Assembly (NCBI GenBank): GCA_019775845.1
Contig: JADQAV010000022.1
Coordinates: 448,830 to 512,829 of the forward strand
Direction: 5' to 3'
Source: Myrmaecium sp. VS I D KN 1
Taxonomy: Eukaryota; Ascomycota; Dothideomycetes; Valsariales; Valsariaceae
DNA length: 64,000 nucleotides
The notes under the pieces were generated by a model. That model did not search any database. It was not told the origin of the DNA and saw nothing but the letters and a program-made list of their open reading frames with translations. Of this stretch, positions 43,864 to 57,128 are shown one piece after another. A program made the translations under genes and the position numbers. The first letter of the stretch is position 1; each line of letters begins with the position of its first letter.

Positions 43864-44545
43864 ATGTCTGATCACGAAGATAATGCTGGCGAGGACATGA
43901 ACGACTATGAGTGAGTTACATCCAAATACGGCTGTTTCTGGTCCCTTTTTGAGACCAGCATCGGACGACTTGACGGCCCAACTCTGACAAACATGGATCA
44001 GGGAGGTTCTCGATGACTACGACGAGCCCGAAGAGCCCGAAATCTACGAGGAGGATAACGAAGAAGCCGGCGGTAACGAGGCGCGCGAGGTTGATGCGGA
44101 ACAGAGCAACATCGTACACAGTGGCGACCCCAGTGCCGCAGCCGCTTCAAAGGCAAAGAACACCGTCGCGTCACTCAAAAGCAAGAGGATTCCGAAGGAG
44201 AAGCGCACCACCACGCCCTATATGACCAAGTACGAGAGAGCGAGAATCTTGGGCACACGCGCACTTCAAATCAGGTACGGCGCAGGATAGGATGCATCGT
44301 ATGGGAAGACTCAGCGTGCTAAACAACATCTGATAGTATGAATGCGCCTCTCCTAGTAGATGCAGAGGGAGAGTCTGATCCTCTGCAACTGGCCATAATG
44401 GAGCTGCGCGAGAAGAAGACCCCGCTGATTGTCCGGAGATATCTGCCCGACGGATTGTAAGTTTATGGCGACGTTGCGAAAGTCGCTACTATAGTATACT
44501 AATCTGCCTAGTTACGAGGATTGGACATGCGAAGAGCTCCTGTAA
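43864..44545 (+). CDS. rpb6: DNA-directed RNA polymerases I, II and III subunit Rpb6
   Basis: Exons 43864-43910, 44002-44274, 44337-44456 and 44512-44545 give 157 residues, almost the 155 of yeast Rpo26. Rpb6 is shared by all three nuclear RNA polymerases. The N-terminal half is acidic and disordered ([18 protein letters not shown]), as in other fungi. The conserved globular part is unmistakable: [67 protein letters not shown], and the end CEELL. Introns are 91, 62 and 55 bp, all GT..AG. The head-to-head partner is TFIIIA. Confidence 0.97.
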
Positions 44546-44967
44546 TTCCGCAACAAGAGACGAAGACTGTACAAGTCGTTGAGCGAACACAAAAAGGCAT
44601 ATACGGAGTTCTGGAGTAATAATTGATTCATGCGGTCGGGTGGCTTGATTAACCGGCCAGGAGTTTCACCAATCGCAAGCGACAGCCTGAAGCGACAGGA
44701 TCTGATTGTATGTAGTAAGCGGAAATCGTTACCATAAATAGTTGCGTGTTCCTTTGGGTGTGGGTTGTTCATCAATTGCACCTATGAATCAGCGGTTTAG
44801 CTTTTCCGACATGGTACTTTTACCGACGGGGATGATGAGGGGAAGCTCCAGAGTGGGGGTGTGCCCCGCAACCACAGCAAAGCGTCACTGTTTATCAGAA
44901 GCTCTAAGCCTCTCCCATCTATTTCTCCCTTCAGAATTCCAGTGTCCCTTTCTCTTCAGTACAGGCC
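44546..44967. other. intergenic region between rpb6 and S-formylglutathione hydrolase
   Basis: rpb6 3' end and the promoter of the next gene. No gene seen. Confidence 0.5.
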
Positions 44968-45933
44968 ATGGTTTTCAACACTACAGCTACCATTGCCTCC
45001 TTTGGCGGGAAACTCTTGAAGCTTACCCACAAAGCTTCAACCACCAACTGTGACATGGCCTTGAACCTATATCTCCCTCCGCAAGCGTCCAAGGGGAAGG
45101 TACCCGTGTTGTTCTATCTTTCCGGCTTGACGTGTACAGGCGACAACTGCTCCGAAAAAGGCTTCTTCCAACACAGCGCGAGCAAGAAGGGCATCGCCGT
45201 GGTCTATCCCGACACTTCCCCACGTATGTCTTCAGGAACCCTCGAGCGGATGATACTCGGTGCTGATGCAGTTGTTTACAGGAGGCCTTAAGATTGCTGG
45301 CGAAGATGAGTCTTGGGATTTCGGCACCGGTGCTGGTTTCTACGTTGATGCGACCAAGGAGCCATGGACCAAGGGTTACAACATGTACAGCTACATCACC
45401 GAGGAGCTTCCCAAAGCGCTCTTCTCGGCCTTTGACCAGCTGGATTCGAGCAGAGTGAGCATCACAGGCCATAGCATGGGCGGCCATGGTGCTCTTACAT
45501 TGGTAAATCAAACCATGCGTTTTGAGAGACGCCGCTAACGAGGTGGCCATAGTTTCTGAAGAACCCTGGAAAATACAAGTCCGTGTCAGCCTTTGCACCC
45601 ATCTCGAACCCCATCAACTGCCCGTGGGGCCAAAAGGCGTTCACAGGATACTTTGGCGAAGACAACCAGGACAAGTGGAAAGAGCACGATGCCACAGAAC
45701 TAGTCAAGCAGTGGAAGGGGCCGTTGGATATTCTGATTGACGTTGGTACTGGGGATAATTTCTACAAGCAGGGCCAGCTGCTGCCGGAAAACTTTGTTAA
45801 GGCTGCGAAGGAGACCGGGAGTGATAAGGACATAAAGCTTAGGCTGCAACAGGACTATGACCACAGCTACTACTTCATCTCAACATTCTCAGAGGACCAC
45901 GTGGATCACCACGCTAAATATCTGTTTACATAG
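44968..45933 (+). CDS. S-formylglutathione hydrolase (esterase D)
   Basis: Exons 44968-45223, 45282-45502 and 45553-45933 give 285 residues, the usual size. The enzyme hydrolyses S-formylglutathione to formate and glutathione, the last step of glutathione-dependent formaldehyde detoxification. Alpha/beta hydrolase signs: [16 protein letters not shown] (about residues 50-65), [25 protein letters not shown], the nucleophile Ser150 in GHSMGGHG, Asp227 in DVGTGDN and His263 in DYDHSYYF, all in the order of human ESD and yeast YJL068C. The first ATG is accepted; a second in-frame ATG is 30 codons later. No signal peptide: cytosolic. Introns 58 and 50 bp. Confidence 0.95.
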
Positions 45934-48269
45934 TAAGTCTCCAGGGGTTACACTCATTGATGTTATATTTACTGATCTGCGTAGAAGCGGCGATCGTAAG
46001 AGGGAAAAGTTGTAGGGCGGGTTTACGACTGTACATAGTGCCCGGAGGAATATGTATGTATGACTTCTGGTGCAAGGATGAAGTGGGAAGTGTGTCGAAG
46101 ATCAACCAATTCCGTCATCAAGTCGATGTTGAACATATCATCGGGTTAACGCATGCTTGCTCTGGATCTGTGCAACGCGGAAACAGTAACGGTCGAGTTC
46201 TGCCTTCCTCAACCTCAGGATCCCAGATATGATGGTGTCAGGGTTGGTGAATTTCCCGATCGAGCCTAGCAAATCTATCAGGCCTAAGGACCTTCGTCAT
46301 TCTCCGTCTGCATGAATCTTATAGCAACAACATACATACATGCGTTTCACGTGTACTAACTGATAGTTCCTACTACGTTTTCCCCCCAAGCAAACGGATT
46401 GGATCTCCTGAAAAGGAGGAGTCTATGCAGCTCGTCAGCTTTCTCGGGCCATGATCCGCCGTGTAACCAGCACATGAGCCATCTCGTGCTGCCAGGTGCA
46501 CACGGCGATGAGTCCCGATACTCCGTGCCAATTGCAGATCGCGACAGTCTCGACATATATCAGGACCATTTCTAGCCAAAGATTGGCATCAGCTTGCCTT
46601 GCTGCGCATAGGTATCGACCGAGCAAGCGCAGGTCCTGATCGTCGCCAAGCAGGCTTTCAGTAGCTTTTGCACTGGCGGGCTGAGCCGGTCGGTTCATGG
46701 GGAGCGGCATGCCGATTGCAACCGTGAATGCTGGGGCCATTCGGGAAGGGAACGCATCCATCGAGAGCGGCTCCAGACAATCCAGTTACACAAGACTACA
46801 CAAGACTCCTGAACCCCCTGTCCTGCCGGAGTACGTCGGCGATGAAGGACGAGCGTTCAATCTGCTTGACCAGGCGACACGGACAACAGCTACCCCTGCC
46901 TTCTCAACCTGGACGCTGAAGGTAACACTGTTTCCGCCATCATCTAAAGAAATGAGAGGCTCTCTTCCATGACGTCCAGTCACTCAGCAGTCTCGACTCG
47001 CTGGGTCGTTGCAAATTGAGGCAGGAAGAACACCACGTCGCGATCAAATCTCACCCAAAGGCTCTTCCCTTGTTCGAGCCCCCTCTTGGGCCGCTGGTTG
47101 ATCCTTACACAGCGCAGCGTGGGGACTGGCTGCCCCTGATTATCATTTCTATGAAACGTATGGCGGCCCCGGGGGGACGTGGCCTGCTGGTGTTCCGGAT
47201 CTCACGGCCAAGGAACGCTATTCCCAAAGGAGGCGAGATCTCCTGGGGCAGCGATAGAGCACAAGAGCTGAAGAACCAGCGAGATAATGTACCTCAGTGG
47301 TATGTATGTACAGTACAGTACGTATGTTTCTCAATTTTACCGGTAGTGTTATGCGGAAAGACGTCCACCCCTCCTGTTCTCGCCCGGGGCGGCTGGAGAC
47401 GGTGTGTCTGAAGGCACACTAGCGCATGACACAGGAAATCGATGTACAGTATGTACAGTGGTACCCAAGTACCCAAGATACTACTGCCTTAGCTTTTGAT
47501 GTGGCAGCAGAATAGCGGTGCCGCGGCTCTCTCAGAGCAATGCAACGGCCTTTCCCCTGACACGGATCCCCCCCAGATTCCGGGTTGCATTCGCGGCGGA
47601 TTGGACTGGAACCAAGGCTATGGCGGTGACATGGACGCCCGCGCTTACATACATTAGTTAGTAGGGAACACACCTAGTCGGTCCGCCGGTCGGAAATTAT
47701 CGCGGGCGGCTGTCAGACCGGACGGCAGCGAGTGAGATTTCGCTGCGCAAATTATCAACAAACGTTCCCTCACGGCCTCGGTCTTGAAACCGTCCAAGCT
47801 CAGCTGCTGCTCCGCAATGTCAATCTTGGGTCCGCCCCTGTAATCGTAGGTAGTAGGCTGCTGCGGGCGCTCCGTGCGCACCTGGATAGCCTCGTCCCTC
47901 CTCTCCCTTTCACTCCTCCCTCCTCCTCTGCACTGCAGTCTTGCCCGTTTATATGGCCGGCTCCACCCCCTCAACGCCTTCCCTTCCTCTCCTTTTGCGC
48001 TTCTTGCTCTCCTTGCTCTGAGTCGACACACATCGTCTCGTCCATTCCTTTTTTTGCCTCTGCGCAAATTCGCTCGTTAGCAAGTCTTTTCCCGCTCACT
48101 CTGCCTCCACGGCTCCCTCTCCCACGCGTTTGCAACCGACAACACCGTTGACCGGTCTCAATCGTCACAAAGCAGTCCTCGTCAGATAGACGCTTAACCT
48201 CCGCAGACTGACGAATCGCTCGACCCAATCACATCGACCTCGTCAGGAACACTGCAAGGGTTGATAGAT
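45934..48269. other. 2.3 kb intergenic region
   Basis: No gene seen. A 108-residue frame on minus (46435-46761) is mentioned under rejected items. TACTCCGT at about 46518, GTACAGTACAGTACG near 47313, and a pyrimidine-rich leader of the CAP gene from 47900. Confidence 0.5.
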
Positions 48270-49471
48270 ATGCGCTCTGTCATACTCGCCGGCCTTATGG
48301 CCGCGTCCGCATATGCTGCTCCCAAGGACAAGCGGGCATACGTCACTGACCTCGAGATTGTCACCGTCACCAAAACCGTTACCGCCGGTGACCAAGTTGA
48401 GACCATCCTGTCGATCTCTTCCGCCGCTCCTGTTCTCGAGCAGGCTGTCGAGCCCGAGCAGACGTCTGCGCAGACGTCCATCGTCGTTTTCACACCGTCT
48501 CCGTCGTCCACCTCCACTCCTACCCCCACCCCCACTTCTTTCTCCACGGAAGTGGCCTCCGCCGCTGCGGTTTCGTCTACCTTGGCCATCTCTACCATTG
48601 AGCTGTCATCGACGCAAGCCGCCTACAGCACGCAGGCTACCTCTAGTGCTGTGGTTGCCGTAAGCTCTTCTGCGGCTACCTCTTTTGCCGTGAGCTCTTC
48701 CGCCGCAAGCTCCTCCGCTGATTCCGCGGCGACCGGTTCATGCGTTCGCACCGGTGACGCTGCCATTCCCACGGGCTTCTCAGGTAGCGACACAGCCACC
48801 ACTGACGCCCAGACGATTTCCCTCAAAGTGACCAACTATCACCGTGCTAACCACACTGATACCTGCTCGCTCTTGTGGGACTCTTCTCTGGAAGCTAGTG
48901 CGACCACGATCGCCAACACTTGCACCTACAAGCATCAGCTGTGCGTATGACCCGACATTGTGGAACCTGCTTGTACTGACTGATGTCCAGGGATGTGAAC
49001 GGCGGTGGGTATGGACAGAACATCGCTGTCGGTATCTCCACCGACGAGCAATACAAAGCCATCAACATGTTCTATGATGAAGAGTCTACCTTCGCTAGCA
49101 TTGGCGGTTATGGTTCCTCTCTCGCTGGGATCTCTGACAGCACCTTCGAGGAGATTGGCCACTTTACTCAGCTCGTTTGGAAGGACACCTACGCCATGGC
49201 CTGCGTGACTGTGGATTGCACCGACGTAGACAACGACGAGTATCCCCTTGGCTCTGAGCGGAATCCCAACGGCATCGTCAATGTTGCCGACTCTTTCGAT
49301 GCCGATAGCTGGAAGGAAGTCTCCCCATACTTCACCGTATGCAACTACAAAACCCCCGGCAACTACGCGGGCGAGTATAACGTCAACATTGGTTCCCTTA
49401 TCGCGGACCCGCTCGAGCCCATCTGCGAATCTGATGATCAGACCGGCTGCGTCGACCCTACGAGCTTGTAA
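48270..49471 (+). CDS. secreted CAP-domain protein (PRY1/PR-1-like)
   Basis: Exons 48270-48940 and 48991-49471 give 383 residues. MRSVILAGLMAASAYA is a signal peptide and KR at residues 21-22 a likely Kex2 site. Residues 25 to about 180 are Ser/Thr/Pro/Ala-rich (PTPTPTPTS) and should be O-mannosylated. The CAP domain spans about 190-350: NYHRANHTDTCSLLWDSSLEASA, the CAP1 motif GHFTQLVWKDTYAMACVTVDC and the CAP2 motif YFTVCNYKTPGNYAGEYNVNI, with several Cys for disulphides. Fungal PRY proteins bind and export sterols and other hydrophobic ligands; this role is inferred. The start is the ATG in GATATGCGC; the in-frame codons upstream are not ATG. C-terminal about 30 residues hold four or so Cys/Asp and no GPI signal is evident. 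Confidence 0.93.
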
Positions 49472-51643
49472 GCGAAGCGGTCAAGCTCAGAGGAGCTCAG
49501 ATGTATGAAGGGTTCAGGATTGGGGAATGCCTTATCAGGATCTAACAAACTGTCACCTTCGTCGTCGACTAGGTTGACGCTGTGAAGAAAGGACTCTGGG
49601 GCTGGTTCTTGGTGTTTCTCTCTGGATATACAACAACCTACGCTCTTCTCCCGGCGTGCTTGCATGCCGGACGAGCAGCGACGGCGCTCAATCAAAAACA
49701 GGCAATCCCACGATCCTCTCTGTTCGCCCCGGTGTATGTGTATTTGGTGCCGCAGGTCAGCGGAATTGTAGACAGGCTTGCTGCAATGGTCTAGCTGCGG
49801 GTCACTTGCGAGCATTCAGCAGCAAAACCTCTTTATTCACTTCTTCGTTATATTCATTGAACCTTCCATTTTTGGCCCTGGCATGGACCGTCAGCCATTT
49901 CACACCGCACTTTTGTACCTTCGGCGAGGTGAGAGAAGGAATATCTACTTCTTCATTGTCGCGGTTGTCGGACACCTCCGCGTCCACTTATGGGTTACGA
50001 ATATCCACATTGTCCCTCCGGACTGTCGTCACTTCTTTTCCTTTGTTTGTCCTTTCCTTGTATATATATCGCTTCATCAAACCTGTCTCGTCTCAGTCTT
50101 AGTTCTTCTGTCATGTTCAATGTGGGCTCAATGAGCTTCCGCGTGTGGGTATGCACTAAAAACATTTGCGCTGCTGTCACATGTGCTGTTATTATTGTCT
50201 CTACGTCATTGCGTTTCTGTTCCATTTGCGCGTCTTAGACTTTGGGTCACCACGTGCACGGTCACGTACGCAGGGCGTGTGACACTCGTAGGAGAAGCAC
50301 CTTCCGCCTAGGTGGTTATATACCCCGAAAACATGTCTATTTTCCATCAGCCAGTCCTGCTAAGATCCCAGTTGCGACCCCCAGCCCCCATGGCGGAGTT
50401 GCCTGTACGCAGGGTAAGAAGTGTCTTCCAAGAGCCGCTGGCTAAAAACCGATAATTGGGGATCCCGGTTTTCTCCCGACCCGACGCGGGTTAGGTTTTT
50501 GTCCCCTCGAAGGACTCGGGTTCGAGTTTGGGCTTGGAGGGGTGATTATGTTCTTTCTTTTTAGCCCTTGCTTTCCTTGTTTTGCGTGAGCGACGGCATT
50601 GCTCGTGTGCCTGTGTCATCTACATGAGGCTTCCCTCTCTTACCTATGAAGCAGTATATGACAAAGTACATCAGGTGCTCACGCATCGATGGGGCGCAGG
50701 TCGTCCTCTTCTTTTAAAGACATATGATTCTCTTGATGAAGCAGTAGCGCTTGCCATACATCTGTTCCTCTTAACCACTCTCTACTTAACAAGATAACAC
50801 TACGTCTCACAACAGGACTTCTGAACGTCTCTAGAAATCAGGAGGAAGTGAACGAGCTTCACGGCACCGACCTCACGCTGCACCTCTGCTTATTATAACG
50901 AAACCTCTCAGACCTTGTAAGGTTCTTGACAGTAAGCTCTTGGCGATATATATGCCTACTAGATCATAAGCGCAAGCGCGCAGACTATCAGCAAACCCAT
51001 CCCTCTCTATTTCTTGATCTGGCATGAACAGGACTGACTCCTTTGACTGAATGACCGCAGTACCGGTAACAGGTATCGCCCGACCCAGCCCTCATCATGC
51101 ATGGCTTTACTCCTTCGACCTCCTCCCGCCGCGACGATATTCTAACCGCCGTCCACAGGTTCGAGGTACGCAACTGCGACCACCGTCGCTTATGTCCGCC
51201 GTATCTGCAATATCATAACTCAAGGCGCCAAGATGCTTGTCTAACCAAACGTCCTATACCTCGGATACGCCAGAGCGCTTCCAAAACACGAGCGCACGCC
51301 GCGGCCTTATGCATACCAATAATTGGTGGCTCGCGCCCGGTGTCCTTCACGCAAACCCGTAGAGCGCCGTTATATAGTGTCTACGGCTTAGGAGGTCCGT
51401 CCAGCATGACGTTAGAGGGCGTCATGGGTTAGCAGAGTTAAAAGAGGCGATGCGCATGTGTCTTTTTCATCACTTAGCTGGTTCTGTATAGAAGGAGGAT
51501 CGGGGAGCTTCGGGAATATCAGGGTGCACTAGGTCTTTAGGTTATCAGGGGCTTAGTAGGAACTGGGTGAGAAGGAGCGAGGAAAGAATACGCTTAGTAA
51601 GATTAGGTATTCAGAATCTGAGGCTTTCGTCATAAGGGGTGCC
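49472..51643. other. intergenic transition to the AT-rich block
   Basis: No gene seen. GC content falls off towards the end. Up to 51643 this is ordinary host sequence; the next base starts the first fossil repeat. Confidence 0.5.
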
Positions 51644-52400
51644 TGTTATGGGCCGTGGGCCAGGGAGGCTGAAGACTTGCCTGGCCAGAGGTAAGGCTTC
51701 GTAAACTCGTATATAACCATTTTATATCTATATATATAACCTATAAGGGATATTATATAAACTAGTAAGCTCCCTTATCTTCCTATCTTACGCTCTTTGA
51801 ATAATCTTTTCTATCTTATAGTTAATCTATTAGGCTATTTTAAGCTATAGTTTAGACTATAATATAAGAACTATCTCTTATTTTCTTTTATTTAAGATAC
51901 TAGGTTTCCTAATATTATAAAGCTAATAGAAAGATACTAGATATTAATTTTAATATCTTTACTAAGATATTTATATAATAAAATAAGCTTTTACTTTAAT
52001 AAAAATAAACCTATATAATTAGGAAGCTTTATATAGAAAATAAGATTATCTAGAAGTTAGATAATAATTATAATAATACCTTCTATCTCCTGTATTATTA
52101 AGACTCTAATTATAGCGACTAAAGCCTTATTCAGACTAATATTTTAGACCTAATAAAATATATTTATAATAATCCTAAAGAATACCTCATAACTAGAATA
52201 AACCTATATATAAATCTAGTAATAGATATTCGCTAATTTAATATGAAAGAGTAAAAGGCTTAGTATATTTTCAGCTAGAAAGGTAATTTAGAGTATCTCT
52301 CCTTAAATTTATATAAAGGAAGAGAAATAAATAAATATTATAAGTAGCTAAGTTATAGAATATTATAAATATTATTTCTAGAGATACTAATAGCTATTAA
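51644..52400 (+). mobile_element. fossil Ty3/gypsy fragment: 5' LTR and start of internal region
   Basis: A 221 bp LTR (51644-51864, starting TGTTAT) is followed by internal sequence that matches the start of the plus-strand element at 57129. It is truncated at about 52400, where another repeat (in reverse orientation) begins. Heavily decayed, with many breaks; age cannot be read because of RIP. Confidence 0.7.
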
Positions 52401-52734
52401 AGAGGATAGAGCTAACTAAGTATATAAGGAGTTATGAAAGGTTTAGAAGAGTATTTTATTAGTAATAGATTAGCCCCAGTTTATTTTATTATCCTAGTAG
52501 TTATCTAGATTACTTAGATAGTCTATCTAGATATAGATAGGTAGGCCTTATTTATAAACTTTATTATAGTAATACCGAGCTTCTAGTATAGGGGCTAGGC
52601 TTCTATATTTTTTTTTTAGAGTTTTCTATTAATTTAATATTAACTAGGTAGAGCTAGTTAGCTAGTTCTAAGCCTAAGTCTAGGCCTTAGTTAATTCTAA
52701 ATTATCTATATCTAGACCTTAGCTAATCCTAAGT
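52401..52734 (-). repeat. unclassified repeat D, reverse copy
   Basis: About 330 bp that reappears in opposite orientation at 60880-61400. It carries short tandem units around ACTAAGGCCTAGAC. Its class is unknown; it may be a piece of an older element. Confidence 0.6.
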
Positions 52735-55700
52735 TATTATAGTCTGAACTGCTAGAAATAGCCTAATAGATTAACTATAAGATAAAAAGGATTATTTAAG
52801 TAGGGAAGGTTAGGAGGATAAAGGGGCTCGCTTATTTATATAATTACCCCTAATAGATTATATATATAAGTATGTAATAGTTATATACTAACTTATAAAG
52901 CCTTACCTCTATTAAGGTAAGTCTTTAGTATCCCTAGCCTTAGGCCTATAACATTACCCCCCTCCTCCACCCTTTTAAGCTATAGGTATACCTTTATAGA
53001 ATAATATTTAACTATCTTTTAATATAGTAGTTAACTATAGTTAACTATCCTCTTTTAAAATATAGTATTAGTTTCTATATTAGCCTAGTTCTTTCCCTTC
53101 CTACTATAAAGAGTTAACTATTTTTTCTTATATTTACCACTCTTCTCTAGTTCTCGGGCGCTTTATATAAGGTAGTAGTATATTATATAATTACTACTTC
53201 TCCTGTCTTTAATATTATTATCTAACTACTTCTCTCTATATCCTTGTTTATAAAAGAGGGCTCTCCTTATTTTATTTCTACTTCTTCTCCTCTTTATTAT
53301 CTTTAATTACTAGCTTTATCTCTCTCTCTCTTTTTTTTCTCTTTTTTTTACTGTATCCTACTACCGCCTTTATATAATATCCTTTTCTTATCCTTAAGTT
53401 TTAACTTAATTACTAATATTAGGTAGAATCTTCGTTCGTTCCGGCTATATAAGAAAGATTTTAATCCTACTTAAGTTCTAATAGCCTTACCTGCTCCCGC
53501 CGCACCCGCTATTATCTCTATAACCCGCTTATTTCTTACTTATCTATAAGGACCTCCTATTAGAGAAGAAGATAAATACTATTATATATAGTTTAAATAA
53601 ATAGCTATTATAAGTTTATATCTTTTCGAAGTCTCTAGGTAAGTAGCCTTCTTTACTTCTTATATAATTATATTAATATTTAGTAAGTAATATAAGATCT
53701 AATAAATACCGGCTTATTTATTCCTTCTTTAAGTTAATAGTTAGGACTATCCTCTTATTATTATTTACTAGATAAGTACTAGGATCTAGTCTTAAATAAA
53801 CTGTTATATTAATCTTATTTTCTTAGCTTACTATAGCTTACTAATCCTATATTAATATTATATTAATTATCTTTTATAACGCCCTATTCCTGGTCTATTA
53901 TACCTATAGTTTATATAGAAACTTTAGGAATGTTATAAGACTTACTAGGTTTAATAAGGGTACTTATAAATTCTATAAACAGAAGTCTTATTAATAGCGT
54001 TATTCTTATTAGAATAGTTAAGAGGCTTTTATACTTCTAGTAACTCTAGCCGTCCTTTCCCTCGCTATTTATAATATAGAGGATTTGTTATTTATATAAT
54101 AGTCTATCATTATCTAGTATAATCCGGTGCCTTTACTCCTCTTTATTCTAGGAATTTAAATAGTAGTCTATAGAATAAATAAAAGTCCTTATTTTTTTAT
54201 TATTATATATATTTTCTACTAATATCTTTTATTATAAAGCTTCTTTTTTTTATATAAGTTAGTCCTCTAAGGCCGCTATACCTTCTAGTATTACTTTAGA
54301 TTCTTAAATAGATTTAGTATAGTTTACTTATTCTATTAAGTATTATGCCTACTAGCCTCTCCCTCTCCTTATACAGCGCTTATTAATAATCTTCTTAATT
54401 ATATAATCATCCTTATAGTCCTATTATATTAGTAGTAGTTAAGAGTCGTCTACTTATTAGGATAATAGTAGGTTATTCACTATTAAGTAGACCTAATCTA
54501 TATAAAATATATTATAGATTTTAGGAGAAGTATTTAGTTAAATAGTATATAAGCCTATAGTCTTTAAGATAGTATATTCAGCGTTCTTCTAGTTTAGTTT
54601 CTTATAAGGCTATATTATATAAATATTCTTTAAGGATAGCTAGACCTTATCTCGTATATAAAATTTTAGAGTTAAGCCTCTTTTCTTATTTATCTAGTAT
54701 TCTGCTTCTTACTAGGCGTAAACTATATATAATCTACTCTTCTTTTTATAAAGAAGTTTTAATCCTAATTAGGGTTTCTTCTAGTAGTTCTTTCGGCTTA
54801 AAGGGAGATAGATTAAACTTATAAAATAGGAAGAAGGGACTAGCCCTAGTAATAATATTTATAAAGGCGTTAAGAGCTAACTTAATTAAGGGAAGTAGCT
54901 TTATTTAATCGCTCTAATTAAAGTATATATAAGCCCTAAGATAAGCCTCTATAGTACTATTAATCCTTTTAGTAGCGCCGTCTATCTACAGGTAGAAAGC
55001 CGTACTTAGACGTCTTTTAATCCCTATTAGTCTATATATATAACTAGAGTTTTCTTATAAATTAAGTACTTCTATTAGAAGTAATTACCTAAAGAAAACT
55101 ATAGAATTATATAAAGCTTTAGATTATAACTCTAGCTAAGTATTCTATAATTATTTTTTTTACTCTCTTAAGGATTACGCCTCTTATTAGCTAGTTTATT
55201 ATAATAAGGATATTTATATAACTACTACTCTCTAGGAGATTAGTTATAAAGTCTATTAATATCTTTTACTATAGCCTATTAGGAATAGGTAGAGATTTAA
55301 GAGTCCTTATTTCTACTATTAGAAGGCTTTAGTTCTTTTATATATAGTATAATTTTATATAAATTACTTAATATTTTTACTTATATTTAGCTATAAGTAG
55401 GCTTAGGTAATAGAAATATGTATTTATTTACGTCCTAGATATTTAATTTATATTAAATTATAAGCCTCCTATATAATCTTTATATATAGTAATTTATACT
55501 ACGGTATTTATCGTCTCTTTTTATAGAGGATAAAGCCTTTCTTATCTAGTTTATATTCTTCTATAAAGACCTTAAGCTATAGCCTTTAAAAAAATTATTA
55601 GGCTCTATTTTATATAGTCTAGATAGCTTATAGTTCTTAGCTACTTCTTATTCTGAAGGAATCCCTTCTATTAAGATAGAAGCTTATAGTAAAACAGTAA

Positions 55701-57110
55701 AACTATTATATACTTTTTTAAAATTAGTTAATAAAGGAGCTAAATTATATAGCTAGTTACTCGCTTATTTATATTATTTAGTATATCCTATATCCTCCTT
55801 AATATGGCGTCTACTATATTATTCTTAGTACCCTTCTAGTATTAAAAGTAGAAGTTAAACTAGTTAAAGAATAGCTACTATTATATATACCTCTCTATTA
55901 GCTTCCTAGGGCTAAAGAGGTACTCTAGATTCTATAATTCATAATAACTTAAACTCTCTAAGTAATCTAAGTTCTAAGTTCTATTCTTTATAATAGCTAG
56001 TAGTTCTTTATTATAGATTTTATAATTATACTTAGCTAGTAAGTTATACTTTAAAAAAAAGATATAGGGCCTAAGTAAACTATCCTCGCTATATTAAGAG
56101 AGGACTCCTCTAATATTATACCCTAAAGAATTACTCTTAATAATAAGTATATAAAGGAGGTTAAATACTATAAATACTAGCCCTTCTAAGAATATCTTTT
56201 CTAGTTTTTAAAAAGTATTTTAATATTCCTCTATTTATCTAAGGACCTTATCTTTATAGGTTAGCTCTACTAAAGGTTGTATAATCTTTAAAAAGTTTCT
56301 ATAGAATATTAATAAAAATTAGTAAAGCCTAAGAATCCTCTAACTTTTTTAATTAAGGATAGAGCTTCCTATTCCTATATATAATTTTAATCTTTATAAG
56401 ATCTAATTAGACTTTCCTACCTACTTATATAATAAATCTAAGGTACTTTATCTCCTTTACTTTAAATTTATATTTATTAATATCTAGATAAAGTCTAGTA
56501 TTCTTTAACTTTTTTAGTACTTTTTTTATTTTTATATAGTAGTCTTCTAGGCTTTTATTTAAGTAGATTAATACGTCGTCTATATAGGCTAAATAGAATT
56601 TATTTAAGTATTCTCTTAAGGTCTAATTAATATACTTTTAGAAGGTACTTAGTATATTTATAAGGCTAAAAGGGGTAATAAGCTATTTATATAAGCTATA
56701 TTTTATACGAAAGGCTATTATCTACTCCTTTTTTAAGTAATTTAGATCTTATAAAAGATAATTCATTATACTAATATTTAGTTTAATAAATTACTTAGCT
56801 TAGCTAAAGTCTTATAGATTAACGGTAAAGAGTATCTATCCTTTTTAGTAGTTATTTTAAAAGTTTAATAATTTATATAGAAGTATAAGCCTTTTCCTAG
56901 TTTTTATATGAAAAGGACTAAGGCTACTACTATAGAGGAGTAACTAACTTAGATAAAGTTTTTATCTAAAAGACTAGTAAGTATTTCCTTAATATTATTA
57001 ATTTATCTTACGTTATATTATATAAAGGACCTTAATCTTATAGTATATCTAGCTTCTTTCTATCCTTTTATATAAGCTTAATATTATAGTTAATTCCGGA
57101 GCCCTAATAA
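52735..57110 (-). mobile_element. fossil Ty3/gypsy retrotransposon on minus, 5'-truncated
   Basis: Reads on the minus strand. The 3' LTR is 52735-52953 (starting TGTTATAGGCC, 219 bp), preceded by a polypurine tract at 52954-52976. The internal region continues to about 57110 and shows pieces of reverse transcriptase (near 56.5 kb), RNase H and integrase-type sequence in the gypsy order. The start of the element is missing: the gag region and 5' LTR are not seen. Strong TA enrichment means RIP; many breaks. Same family as the plus-strand element at 57129. Confidence 0.75.
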
Positions 57111-57128
57111 AGTAAGAATAAGAAGGCG

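Noticed and set aside
46435-46761. 108-residue frame on minus
   Set aside because: Part of it looks protein-like, but there is no family match, no start context and no splice extension that I can support.
50450-50545. Possible tRNA gene around GGGTTCGAGT
   Set aside because: The B-box-like word has no matching acceptor stem, A box or anticodon arm at the right distances.
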